DNA of 64,000 nucleotides from Bog-375 sp049698695 (lineage in GTDB: Bacteria > Acidobacteriota > Terriglobia > Bryobacterales > Bryobacteraceae): NCBI GenBank assembly GCA_049698695.1, contig JBAVYH010000057.1:69021-133020 (forward strand). Direction: 5' to 3'. Position 1 is the first letter of the stretch. Every line of letters starts with the position of its first letter. The position numbers and the translations under genes are program-made. This document shows, in pieces, positions 35,633-44,385 of this stretch. Under the pieces are notes generated by a model. The model was not told the DNA's origin. It worked only from the letters and a program-made list of their open reading frames with translations, and ran no database searches.

Positions 35633-36265
35633 ATGAACGCGACACACCGGGTAATCACTACAACTCTATGCGCAGCGATGGCGGGGATGCTGTTCGTTCC
35701 CGCGGCAAGCGCGTGCGGCTATCCAGCACTGCCGCAAGGTTCCCTCAGCTTTCAGCAACTCCGGCTGGATCCGCAGAACCCCCTGGAGACGGCTTCAGCC
35801 GCCAGTCTTGCTCGCGACCAAAGGGCCGCATCGAACGGGAGCGGCGTGTCGATCGTGGGGATGTGGAACGTCCAGTTTCTTTCCATGGGCAACACAACCC
35901 ACAATCCGCCCATTCCGGATGGAGCCCAGATCGACTTCGGATACGTCCAGTGGCACAACGACGGAACCGAATTCATGAACTCAGGCGGCCGCGCCCCGGC
36001 CACGCAGAATTTTTGTATGGGAGTATACCAGCAAACCGGGCGCTACACCTATGTGCTCAACCATTTTGCCCTGAGTTACGACGCCACAACGGGACTGTTG
36101 AACGGTAAAGTCCTCATTGCTGAAGCCGTTACTGTGTCCCCGGGTGGCACCAAGTACAGCGGCACGTTTACGATCACTGTCTACGATACCAACGGAAGCG
36201 AGGTCGACCACTTGACCGGCCAGATCACTGCCGACCGGATAACGGTGGACACGACGACTCCCTGA
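35633..36265 (+). CDS. Secreted beta-rich protein, unknown
   Basis: The start at 35633 follows an AAGGAG and gives 210 residues with a signal peptide ending AAMAGMLFVPAASACG. The mature part has strands reminiscent of small calycin-like barrels: GSGVSIVGMWNVQFLSM, DGAQIDFGYVQWHNDGTEF, FCMGVYQQTGRYTYVLNHF and GTKYSGTFTITVYDTNG. I do not recognise a named family. It lies between the second ECF sigma factor and the kinase and may belong to their regulon. Confidence 0.75.
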   Translation: MNATHRVITTTLCAAMAGMLFVPAASACGYPALPQGSLSFQQLRLDPQNPLETASAASLARDQRAASNGSGVSIVGMWNVQFLSMGNTTHNPPIPDGAQIDFGYVQWHNDGTEFMNSGGRAPATQNFCMGVYQQTGRYTYVLNHFALSYDATTGLLNGKVLIAEAVTVSPGGTKYSGTFTITVYDTNGSEVDHLTGQITADRITVDTTTP

Positions 36266-36415
36266 GACGGCGCAAGCCGGACGGGATGCAGGAGTCGCAG
36301 CAGAGGGCGGCGAAGCGAAAGCCCAACCGCCTTCCCCTCCAAAGATTTTGGTCCCGGGAATCGGCCGGCGCCGCCTGCGCTGGAGCGCGGCGCGTCATAA
36401 TACGGAGGAAGCGCG

Positions 36416-39400
36416 GTGATCCGCATGGGCATTACTCCGGAACGCTGGAAGGAAGTCGAGGAACTGTACCACGCCTCTGTGGACCAAGCGCCGGAGAGAC
36501 GAGACTCGCTCCTCGAGAAAGCGAGTCCCGAAGTTCGCGAGATCGTTCAGCGGTTATTGTCACAGGAAAAGACGGGCATCCTGGACCGGCCGGCCTGGGA
36601 AGCCGAAACGGAGTCGCTGACACCACCTCCCGCTATTGGGCCGGGGTCGTGCCTTGGGCCCTATTGTATTGAAGCCAGCGTGGGCACCGGGGGCATGGGA
36701 GAGGTCTTCCGCGCTTCGGACACCCGTCTTGCCCGGAAGGTTGCTATCAAGGCCATCCGCGCAGATCACTTTTCCGCGGGGCTTGAGCTGCGGTTCCTCG
36801 GCGAGGCCCGCGCCGCCTCGGCGCTCAACCATCCCAACATCATTACCATTTACGATGTCGGCACCCTGGAAAGGCAGCCATACATTGTCATGGAATGGGT
36901 CGAGGGCCAGACGCTGCGCCAGAAACTGGCGCAGGGGCCTCTATCGATTCCGGAGGTTCTCGCGATCGCCTCGCAAGTTTTAGACGCAATCGCCGCGGCG
37001 CACGAAACCGGGATCATACATCGGGACCTGAAGCCGGAAAACATTATGGTGAATACGAGCGGCCGGGTGAAGGTACTCGACTTTGGCATCGCCAAGCGCA
37101 TATCGACTCCGGACGGTCCTACTCTTGACTCTGTACCAGGGAATGCTTTTGGTTTCGTCGTGGGCACACCGGGGTATATGTCGCCGGAGCAGGTCCGGGG
37201 CGAGGAGCTTGATTTCCGCTCCGACCATTTCTCATTCGGCGCGGTGCTCTACGAGCTAGCGGCCGGACGGCGGGCATTCGCGGGTAAATCGATCGCAGAG
37301 GTGCAGGCAGCGATCCTCCTGCAACAGCCCGAACCGTTGACCAGCTTGAATCCGCAGGCTCCGGCGCCGCTTCAGTGGGTGGTGGAGCGTTGTCTCAAGA
37401 AGGCTTCACGAGATCGCTTCGAAACGACTGAGGAATTGCGGCGCGAGTTCTCCGCAATCGTTACGCGGGCCGGCCGCGGCGAGGCGGCTTCCACGCCCGT
37501 CAACAACATCCCAACGCCGCGCACCGCTTTAATCGGACGCGAAGCGGAGATCTCCCGATTGCGGGATTTAGTTGCAGATCCCGATCTCCGCATTCTGACG
37601 CTGACGGGAGCGGGAGGAATCGGCAAGACGAGACTGGCAGTGGAACTAGGGCGTCAGGTTGCGGATCGCTTCGCCGGAGGCGCGTGTTTCGTGCAGCTCG
37701 AGAAGGTGAGCGATTCGAGCCTTGTGCCATCCGAAGTGGCTCTGGCTTTGGGTGTTGCTCAGTGGCCGGGCGCCGATCCGGAAGCGGCCATTGCGAATCA
37801 TTTACGACAGCTTGCGGGGCCGGTGTTGCTTGTGCTCGATAATTTCGAGCATGTCCTGGAAGCCGCCGTTTTCGTGGCTCGTCTGGCTTCGGACCGCCTG
37901 AAGGCAGTGGTGACCAGCCGGGCGGCCCTGCGAGTCTATGGAGAGTATGAGTTCGCCGTCCCTTCCTTGAATTCCGGCGATGGCGCGGGGCGCGGGGAGA
38001 TGGCGCGCTCCCCGGCAGTCAGATTGTTTCTCGAACGCGCCACAGGCCTGCGTGGCTCCACGATGGACGAGGAGCAACTGGGAATCGTGTCTGCGATCTG
38101 CACCCGGCTGGACGGCCTGCCGCTGGCGATCGAACTGGCGGCGGCCCGCACCAGGCTGTTTCCGCTGAAAACATTGCAGGCGCGTCTGGACGATCCGCTG
38201 GCAGTGCTGGTTGGCGGTCCGCGGGATTTACCGCAGCGGCAGCACACGCTGCGGGCAACCATCGACTGGAGTTACAACCTGCTCGACGCGGAGCATCGGA
38301 AGCTGTTCCGCCGCATGGCCGTTTTTGTCGGCGGTGCTACCGTCGAAGCAATCGAGGCAGTGTGCGACACCCGTCAGGATTTGAAGGTGAATCTATGGGC
38401 CGCGATTGAACTGCTGGCCGACAACAGTTTAATTCGCCGCATCGACATCGATGATGCGGAACCGCGATTCGCGATGCTCGAAACCATGCGGGAGTATGGC
38501 CTGGAGCAGTTGGCCGCCGCGAATGAAGAGCATTATACACGCAAAGCGCACGCGGCCTACTGCCTGGTCTCCGCGGAAGAAGAGGCTCCGTCCATGCGCC
38601 GTGAGCGCACCGGAAGACATCGATTCGACGCGGACCTTGGAAACTTTCGCGCCGCTCTCGATTGGCTCGTGACGAGTGGCGATGTGGAGTGGGGATTGCG
38701 GCTGGTAATGGCATTGGGGGTATATTTCTTTTCGCTCAGTCTCTCCACCGAAGGGCTGGACCGCATCTCGCGGCTGCTCGCACTTCCGGGCGTGGAACGC
38801 TTTCCGCGCCTGCGGAATTATGGCAGGTTCTGGCAGGCCGACTTCACTTACGAGGCGGGTAGTTCCGATCTCAGCGGCTTTTACGAGGCATGGAAGCTGT
38901 TCGAAGAAGCCAACGACCGGCACGGCATGTTTCAAACCGCACATCGTCTGGGTTTCAGCCTTCAGTTCAGCGATATTGCAGAAGCCCAACGATGGTCGGA
39001 GCGAGCCATGGAGTTGGCACGGGAAGCCGGCCACCCGGCGATGCTCGCGGGCGCCCTCAGCAACCTGGCGGACGTCGTGAAGGCAGGGAACCCCACGTAC
39101 GCGCGAGCGCTGTATGTGGAGGCGATGCGTTTATTCGAATCGTCGGGCAACGAAGAGAATGCGATCTGGTCTCTCAGCCATCAGGCCGACCTCTACCGGG
39201 AAGAGGGAAACGAGACTCACGCCCGTTCGCTCTATCAGGATGCCCTGAGGCGGTTCCGGCAACTAGGTCTTGCGCACGGCGTAGCGTCGTGTTTATACGA
39301 TCTGGCCGGCCTCGATGCCGCCGGTGGACAGTTCGCCGAGGCGCAGCGTTTATACGAGGAATCCTTGCGGCTTTATGGACCGGAAAACCCGGCCGACCTT

Positions 39401-39700
39401 CCGCGCGGCCTGGAGTCCCTGGCTGAAGTGGCGATCCAATGCGGCCAGCCGGAACGCGCGCTGGCTCTCGCCGGAGGGGCAGCCGCGATTCGGAAGCGAT
39501 TTCACATCCGCACGACGAATCCGACGCGGCACGTCGAGGTTGAAAAGAAGATCCAGCTTGCGCGTGAGAACGCCGGAGGGCAAGCCGCCGCGTTCTGGAT
39601 GAAAGGCTGGAACATGAGCCTCGAAGAGATCATCGAGTTCGCCGCACAAGGTGGAGACGAGACATGGACGACTTCTTGGGAGCCATCCGAGGCAGGGTGA
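36416..39700 (+). CDS. Ser/Thr protein kinase fused to STAND NTPase and TPR repeats
   Basis: The 1094-residue protein starts at GTG 36416, 7 bases after GGAGG. The kinase domain spans about 80-345: GTGGMGEVF loop, Lys112, HRDLKPEN with Asp204, DFG 222-224 and GTPGYMSPEQ. A P-loop STAND/NB-ARC-like ATPase follows, with Walker A GAGGIGKT (398-405) and LLVLDNFE (471-478), then AVVTSRAALRV and LDGLPLAIELAAAR. The C-terminal half has TPR repeats (ALYVEAMRLFESSGNEENAI and similar). No membrane helix is present. Such STAND proteins are signal-gated switches; fusing one to a kinase implies phosphorylation tied to ligand-driven assembly. The 3' end overlaps the next gene by 37 bases. Confidence 0.93.
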   Translation: MIRMGITPERWKEVEELYHASVDQAPERRDSLLEKASPEVREIVQRLLSQEKTGILDRPAWEAETESLTPPPAIGPGSCLGPYCIEASVGTGGMGEVFRASDTRLARKVAIKAIRADHFSAGLELRFLGEARAASALNHPNIITIYDVGTLERQPYIVMEWVEGQTLRQKLAQGPLSIPEVLAIASQVLDAIAAAHETGIIHRDLKPENIMVNTSGRVKVLDFGIAKRISTPDGPTLDSVPGNAFGFVVGTPGYMSPEQVRGEELDFRSDHFSFGAVLYELAAGRRAFAGKSIAEVQAAILLQQPEPLTSLNPQAPAPLQWVVERCLKKASRDRFETTEELRREFSAIVTRAGRGEAASTPVNNIPTPRTALIGREAEISRLRDLVADPDLRILTLTGAGGIGKTRLAVELGRQVADRFAGGACFVQLEKVSDSSLVPSEVALALGVAQWPGADPEAAIANHLRQLAGPVLLVLDNFEHVLEAAVFVARLASDRLKAVVTSRAALRVYGEYEFAVPSLNSGDGAGRGEMARSPAVRLFLERATGLRGSTMDEEQLGIVSAICTRLDGLPLAIELAAARTRLFPLKTLQARLDDPLAVLVGGPRDLPQRQHTLRATIDWSYNLLDAEHRKLFRRMAVFVGGATVEAIEAVCDTRQDLKVNLWAAIELLADNSLIRRIDIDDAEPRFAMLETMREYGLEQLAAANEEHYTRKAHAAYCLVSAEEEAPSMRRERTGRHRFDADLGNFRAALDWLVTSGDVEWGLRLVMALGVYFFSLSLSTEGLDRISRLLALPGVERFPRLRNYGRFWQADFTYEAGSSDLSGFYEAWKLFEEANDRHGMFQTAHRLGFSLQFSDIAEAQRWSERAMELAREAGHPAMLAGALSNLADVVKAGNPTYARALYVEAMRLFESSGNEENAIWSLSHQADLYREEGNETHARSLYQDALRRFRQLGLAHGVASCLYDLAGLDAAGGQFAEAQRLYEESLRLYGPENPADLPRGLESLAEVAIQCGQPERALALAGGAAAIRKRFHIRTTNPTRHVEVEKKIQLARENAGGQAAAFWMKGWNMSLEEIIEFAAQGGDETWTTSWEPSEAG

Positions 39701-41025
39701 TTCGGCCGGAGGATGCGGAATACGAATCCGCGCGCCACGTGTATAACGCCGATATTGATCGAAGACCTCGGCTGATTATTCAATGCGCCGACGCCGCGGA
39801 TGTCGTTCATTGCGTGAATTACGCGCGAGAGAATAAGCTCCTCATAGCGGTGCGAGGCGGTGGCCACAGCGCTCCCGGATTCGGCACATGCGATGGCGGC
39901 CTCGTCATCGATCTGTTGCGGATGAGAAGCGTTCGAGTGGACCCGGAACGCCGCACCGCGAAGGTGGAAGGGGGCTGCACCTGGGGCGATGTGGACCGCG
40001 CCGCGCATCCGTTCGGGCTGGCCACTCCCGGCGGCATCATCTCCACTACGGGAGTGGGAGGCCTCACCACCGGCGGCGGATTCGGGTACCTCTCGCGCCG
40101 TTACGGACTCGCCTGCGACAACCTGATTTCCGCGGACATCGTAACGGCAGACGGGCAGATCCGCGCGGCGAATGCCGATCGGAACGCAGATCTTCTCTGG
40201 GCCATCCGCGGCGGGGGCGGCAACTTCGGAGTCGTTGTCTCCTTTGAGTTTCGTCTGCACCCGGTTACTCAGCTTTACGCCGGTCCCATTTTGTATCCAC
40301 TGGAGCAGGCCGCCGGGGTCCTGCGGTTATTCCGCGACTTTATGCGTAATGCTCCGCGCGAGGTGAATGCTTTCTTTGCATTCCTGATTGTGCCTCCCGG
40401 CCCTCCATTTCCCGAGTCCCTGCATCATAAGACTGTCTGCGCCATCATGTGCGCCTGCACCGGTGACGTTGCTAAGGCCGAGTCGGTCACCAAGCCGTTA
40501 CGAGAGTTCGGGCCTCCCTTGCTGGCCTTGCCCCATCCGATGCCGTACCCGGTTCTCCAGTCTCTTTTCGACGGTCTGCTGCCGCCCGGGCTGCATCACT
40601 ACTGGAAGGCGGACTTCGTGCGCGAACTGACCGATGAAGCCATCGCCGAACACGTCAAGTTCGGGCCGCGCATTCCGACCGTCAACTCCGCCGTCCATAT
40701 TTACGCGATGGACGGCGCCGTCCAGGATGTCGCTACGAATGAGACTGCGTTCGCCTACCGCGACGTCCGCTATGTCCACATTGTCGCTGCCGTCACTCCC
40801 GATCCGGCCTCCTTACCCCTCTATCGCGATTGGACACAGCGTTACTGGGCGGCGCTGCATCCTCATTCGGCGGGAGGCGCCTACGTCAATTTCCTGATGG
40901 ACGAGGGCGAAGAGCGCATCGCGGCGAGCTATCCGGGAAATCGAGCGCGGCTCGCGGCAATCAAGACGAAGTACGATCCTCTGAACATGTTCAGAGTGAA
41001 TCAGAACATCCAGCCGGCGCAGTAA
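39664..41025 (+). CDS. FAD-binding oxidoreductase, berberine-bridge-enzyme type
   Basis: The 453-residue protein has an FAD-binding PP-loop domain with RGGGHSAPGFG (His for covalent flavin) and GVGGLTTGGGFGYLSRRYGL followed by ACDNL (Cys that could form the second covalent bond). A substrate domain and the BBE C-terminus (YVNFLMDEGE, KYDPLNMFRVNQNI) complete it. It likely oxidises a sugar or aromatic alcohol with O2. No export signal is visible. Its first 37 bases overlap the kinase gene, so it is probably cotranscribed. Confidence 0.92.
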   Translation: MDDFLGAIRGRVIRPEDAEYESARHVYNADIDRRPRLIIQCADAADVVHCVNYARENKLLIAVRGGGHSAPGFGTCDGGLVIDLLRMRSVRVDPERRTAKVEGGCTWGDVDRAAHPFGLATPGGIISTTGVGGLTTGGGFGYLSRRYGLACDNLISADIVTADGQIRAANADRNADLLWAIRGGGGNFGVVVSFEFRLHPVTQLYAGPILYPLEQAAGVLRLFRDFMRNAPREVNAFFAFLIVPPGPPFPESLHHKTVCAIMCACTGDVAKAESVTKPLREFGPPLLALPHPMPYPVLQSLFDGLLPPGLHHYWKADFVRELTDEAIAEHVKFGPRIPTVNSAVHIYAMDGAVQDVATNETAFAYRDVRYVHIVAAVTPDPASLPLYRDWTQRYWAALHPHSAGGAYVNFLMDEGEERIAASYPGNRARLAAIKTKYDPLNMFRVNQNIQPAQ

Positions 41026-41034
41026 CCCTGCCGA

Positions 41035-41310
41035 TCACATTTCGGCGCTGGCCGGGTCCATCAACCGCCGGACGGCGGAGATCCGGTTAGCCGGAACTCC
41101 GCATCGCCTTGCGTGCTCCTGAAGGATTTCCACATTCGGCGCCCAGTATATGCAGTACACTTTGTTGTCGGTTACGTAACTGTGGAGCCATTGGATTTCC
41201 GGGCCCAAGTCACGAAGAACGCTCAACGATTTCTGCGCGGCCTCCCGAAGCTGCTCCGGAGTCATATCCCCCGCCCCCGGGATCTCGCGCTCGATGACAA
41301 ACTTCGGCAT
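41035..41310 (-). CDS. DUF4242-type small protein
   Basis: The 91-residue protein starts MPKFVIEREIPGAGDMTPEQ, with WLHSYVTDNKVYCIYWAPNV and a C-terminal HARRCGVPANRI helix. This is the DUF4242 pattern (ferredoxin-like fold, nickel-binding SCO4226 in Streptomyces is a member). Function is unknown. It converges on the flavin oxidase gene with a 9-base gap. Confidence 0.85.
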   Translation of the reverse strand: MPKFVIEREIPGAGDMTPEQLREAAQKSLSVLRDLGPEIQWLHSYVTDNKVYCIYWAPNVEILQEHARRCGVPANRISAVRRLMDPASAEM

Positions 41311-41371
41311 CCAGCTATCCTATCACGGCGGTTTCCCAGCAGCCTGACTTCGGGGCACGGCGAGCGTTCCT

Positions 41372-42181
41372 CTACAACACCGGTGGCAGCGGCACGCGCA
41401 GACGGCCTTGGAAGATTTCGGCGAAGGCTTCCAGCACTTCGCCGTGCAGCGCGCCGTTATCGGCCAGCAGGTGGTCGGATTGGGTCGGGCTGTGCGGCGC
41501 GCCGCGCATGTCGGAAACGCGGCCGCCGGCTTCGGTCACCAGCAGCGTGCCCGCCGCCACGTCCCAAGGCTTGAGGCCGAACTCCCAGAACAGGTCCAGG
41601 CGCCCGCACGCCACAAATGCCAGATCGAGCGCCGCCGACCCGGTCCGGCGCACGCCGTGCGATGCCATCGCCAACTGGTAATAGAAATGGATGTTCACGT
41701 TGTGATGGCGCTTGCGGCTGGGAAATCCGGTGGACGCCAGGCTGTCGGCCAGCCGCCTGGTCTGAGAAACGTGAATGCGCCGGTTGTTCAGATAAGCTCC
41801 GGCGCCGCGTTCGGCGGTGAACAACTCCTGGTGGATGGGGTCGAACACCACGCCGGCCAGCATCTCGCCCGCCCGCGCCAGGCCGAGCGTCACATTAAAC
41901 GCCGGAAAACTGTGCGCGAAATTGGTGGTGCCGTCGAGCGGGTCCACGTACCAGCAGTATTCGGCTTGAGCGTCATGGCCGCCGCCCTCTTCGGCCACGA
42001 TTCCGTGCGAAGGGTAGTGCGACCGCAGCCGCTCCACCACCAGTCTTTCGCTGGCCCGGTCGGCTTCCGTCACCAGGTCGAATTCGCCCTTGACCTCAAA
42101 CGCTACCCGCCGCTCGAAGTACTGGCCCAGTAAGGCGCCGGCTTCGCGGGCGATTTCCACGGCTGTTTCGAGGTAGGGCAT
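41372..42181 (-). CDS. suhB: Inositol monophosphatase family protein
   Basis: The 269-residue protein has the IMPase signatures: VAEEGGGHDAQAEYCWYVDP, then LDGTTNFAHSFP (metal-binding Asp/Glu/Thr), and WDVAAGTLLVTEAGGRVSDM. It dephosphorylates inositol phosphates or related sugar phosphates; SuhB homologues also assist rRNA transcription in proteobacteria. It lies 23 bases downstream of hfq on the same strand. Confidence 0.92.
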   Translation of the reverse strand: MPYLETAVEIAREAGALLGQYFERRVAFEVKGEFDLVTEADRASERLVVERLRSHYPSHGIVAEEGGGHDAQAEYCWYVDPLDGTTNFAHSFPAFNVTLGLARAGEMLAGVVFDPIHQELFTAERGAGAYLNNRRIHVSQTRRLADSLASTGFPSRKRHHNVNIHFYYQLAMASHGVRRTGSAALDLAFVACGRLDLFWEFGLKPWDVAAGTLLVTEAGGRVSDMRGAPHSPTQSDHLLADNGALHGEVLEAFAEIFQGRLRVPLPPVL

Positions 42182-42204
42182 GGGCGAGAAGCCGGCCTCC
42201 GGGC

Positions 42205-42447
42205 CTAACCCTGTTCGACCACGTAGTTGATGTCGTGCTTGAAGATGAAGAGATTCGGCTGGCCCTGGCGGGTAATCCGGATGAAGGAGTGATCGTAGTA
42301 TTCGATCACGCCCGTCACTTCTTCGCCGCCGGCCAGCTTAACGCGCACGGGTGTCGCATTCTCAATCAACTGTTTGAGGTATTTGACCTCTTCCAGCGTG
42401 TGCTCAGGCGCGCGCGCGGACCTTGGCTGTTGTATCGTACGGTTCTC
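42205..42447 (-). CDS. hfq: Hfq-like Sm RNA chaperone, start codon unclear
   Basis: The minus-strand frame reads HTLEEVKYLKQLIENATPVR, then VKLAGGEEVTGVIEYYDHSF, then IRITRQGQPNLFIFKHDINY and VVEQG. This is the Sm1/Sm2 core of Hfq with the KH pair (FKHDI). Hfq is a hexamer that pairs small RNAs with mRNAs. The frame begins right after the stop of the upstream VWFA gene (42450-42448), and there is no ATG, GTG or TTG between that stop and the first Sm helix. A GGAG occurs at 42448-42445, followed at 6-9 bases by ACG and ATA, which could act as rare starts. Otherwise a start was lost or a base is wrong. Coordinates give the widest possible frame (80 codons). Confidence 0.85.
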   Translation of the reverse strand, partial: ENRTIQQPRSARAPEHTLEEVKYLKQLIENATPVRVKLAGGEEVTGVIEYYDHSFIRITRQGQPNLFIFKHDINYVVEQG

Positions 42448-43425
42448 CTAACGCTTCTTCCGGCTATCGGGCTTCAGCGTAACCTGTTCCGCCGGCGAAC
42501 CCGTCCTAGCCTCCGCTTCCCCATAATAGCCGTTGCGCGCCGAGGCTCGCAATTCGGGAGATTTGAGCCGCACTTCCAGCTTGTGAAAACTCTCCTTGGT
42601 AAGCGGCACATCGTGCGGGTAGAAGCCCAGCAGGTATTCGGTGCGCAGCTCGGCGATGATGGAGCTGAAGGCGTGGTCGAGTTGCGGGCCCTCCGAGAGC
42701 AGGAAGGCGCGCCCGCCGGTGCCTTCCGCCATAAATTCCAGGGCGTGCTCGCCGCCGATGTTGCGTCCCGCGTCGTTGGTGATCGGCATCACGATCACCG
42801 GATAAATCACCGCATCGGCCAACTGCGCCGCTTCGAGCGCCCGGTGACTGTCGATCTTGCTGGTGGTCTCGCCGCCATCGCTCACCAGCACCAGCGCCTT
42901 GCGGCCCTCGCGCAGCTCCAGGTCGCGCGACGCCAGCCAGATGGCGTCATACAGAGAAGTCCCCGCCGAGCCGTGAATCTGGCGCAGCATGGCTTCGAGA
43001 GACACGATGTTGTGAGTGTAGTTGTGCACCTGCGTCACCAGATCGTCGAAGGTGTAGAGCGACACCTGGTCCTGGGGATTGCGGTCTGAAAGCAGGGCGC
43101 GGATGAAGCGCACGGCGGAATCGGTTTCGAACTTCAGATCCTGGTTGGTAGAGCCGCTGACATCCACCAGCAGCGCCACCGAGAGAGGCTGATTGGTCTC
43201 GCGTTCGAAGACCGCCACGTCCTGGCGCACACCGTTGTCGAAGACCTGGAAGTCGTCCTTGCCCAGCGAGCCCACCAACTGGCCGGCGCGGTTCTTCACC
43301 GTGGCGATGATGTGCACCAGGTTGACTTTGACCGGAATGACGAGATCCTGAGCGGCCAGCGGCAGCGCGGCCGCGAGCAGCACGCAGCAGATCAGCCGGC
43401 CGGCCGCGCCGGGTGTGGGGTTCAC
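42448..43425 (-). CDS. VWFA-related secreted protein with intact MIDAS
   Basis: The start chosen is GTG 43425, just after the molybdopterin synthase stop; the open frame continues upstream but inside that gene. A signal peptide (LICCVLLAAALPLAAQ) precedes VKVNLVHIIATVKNRAG and the DFQVFDNGVRQDVAVFE signature. The VWA domain has a proper metal-site motif, LLVDVSGST, and a second GGETTSK loop. It ends with YLLGFYPHDVPLTKESFHKL, as in the proteins at 1-3.3 kb. It may bind a metal-dependent protein partner in the periplasm. The hfq frame starts directly after its stop. Confidence 0.87.
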   Translation of the reverse strand: MNPTPGAAGRLICCVLLAAALPLAAQDLVIPVKVNLVHIIATVKNRAGQLVGSLGKDDFQVFDNGVRQDVAVFERETNQPLSVALLVDVSGSTNQDLKFETDSAVRFIRALLSDRNPQDQVSLYTFDDLVTQVHNYTHNIVSLEAMLRQIHGSAGTSLYDAIWLASRDLELREGRKALVLVSDGGETTSKIDSHRALEAAQLADAVIYPVIVMPITNDAGRNIGGEHALEFMAEGTGGRAFLLSEGPQLDHAFSSIIAELRTEYLLGFYPHDVPLTKESFHKLEVRLKSPELRASARNGYYGEAEARTGSPAEQVTLKPDSRKKR

Positions 43426-43429
43426 TGAC

Positions 43430-44152
43430 TTACCGCGCCAAAGGCACATCGGGGTCCCACGCTCCTTCCACCCAGACCTCGCCATCGGCAAAATGCTCTT
43501 TTTTCCAGATTGGCACGCGCTTCTTGAGGCGGTTGATGCCTTCGAGCGCAGCCTCGAACGCGGGGCGCCGGTGAGCCGCGGTCACCACCACCGCCACGCT
43601 GGTTTCCCCCACCAGCAAACGGCCCAGGCGGTGTGCCATCGCAACATGCTCGAGCGCGAAAGCGGAGGCCAGCTCGCGGCCGATTTCCGCCATGGTCCGC
43701 AGCGCCATCGGCTCATAACCCTCGTAATCGAGGTACAGCGTGCGCCGGCCGCCAGTGTGGTTGCGGACCGTACCTTCGAACGTCACCACCGCGCCTTCGC
43801 TGCCCTGCAGCAGCCGCGCCGCGAGGCGGCGCGCATCGAGCGACCGGTGGGTGATGGCGAAATAGTTGCCGCCCTCCTCGATTTCCAGACCGTCGACAGG
43901 CTGTTCCGAGCCGCCGCTGACCGGCGGCAGGAGCGCGATCTCGTCGCCTTCGGCGATTTTCGTGGCCGGCTCCGCGAACGCCCGATTCCGCGCCACCACG
44001 ATGCTCCCGGCCATCTTCCCGATGGCCGGCGAGAGCGCCGCGTACCGATCCAGCACGGCGCGCAGATCGGCGCCTTCGGCGAACTCGGCGTCCTCCGAGT
44101 TGCGGCCGACCAAGTCCTTCAAGACACCGAAGAACAACACCCGCGCGCGCAT
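43430..44152 (-). CDS. moaX: MoaD-MoaE fusion, molybdopterin synthase
   Basis: The 240-residue protein has a MoaD ubiquitin-like domain (residues 1-81: RARVLFFGVLKDLVG ... GDEIALLPPVSGG) followed directly by a MoaE domain (EEGGNYFAITHRSLDARRLA, AVVTFEGTVRNHTGG, the active-site RLGRLLVGETSVAV and KKRVPIWKKEHFADG). MoaD's Gly-Gly tail, which must become a thiocarboxylate, is internal (Gly80-Gly81, then Ser). In the Mycobacterium tuberculosis fusion MoaX, cleavage after the Gly-Gly is required; the same is inferred here. It converts precursor Z to molybdopterin. The start is ATG 44152. Confidence 0.92.
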   Translation of the reverse strand: MRARVLFFGVLKDLVGRNSEDAEFAEGADLRAVLDRYAALSPAIGKMAGSIVVARNRAFAEPATKIAEGDEIALLPPVSGGSEQPVDGLEIEEGGNYFAITHRSLDARRLAARLLQGSEGAVVTFEGTVRNHTGGRRTLYLDYEGYEPMALRTMAEIGRELASAFALEHVAMAHRLGRLLVGETSVAVVVTAAHRRPAFEAALEGINRLKKRVPIWKKEHFADGEVWVEGAWDPDVPLAR

Positions 44153-44347
44153 CTGTATCGTCTGGAATTCTCAGTCTATCAGACGGTTGCGGGCGGCTCT
44201 CCGTTGCGCCCTTGTTGCTCGTGAAACACCCCGAATGGCGGCCAACCCGGCGCCGGAAGCCGGCTTCCAGTCGTGGCGCGGGCTGTCCAGCTTGCTGAGC
44301 CGAGATTCGTCCCGGCTTTTCCCGGCATCTGCGGTGCCAAAATTGGC

Positions 44348-44385
44348 TTGACGTCAACTATATAATAGGCGATATATATATTAAC
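44348..44385 (+). promoter_or_regulatory. Promoter and operator of the PadR-ADOP operon
   Basis: TTGACG at 44348-44353 and GATATA at 44371-44376 are spaced 17 bases apart. The region between and over the -10 is a TA-rich near-palindrome (TATATAATAGGC, GATATATATA), a plausible PadR operator. The -10 lies only 10 bases before the PadR ATG, which suggests a leaderless transcript. Confidence 0.6.
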
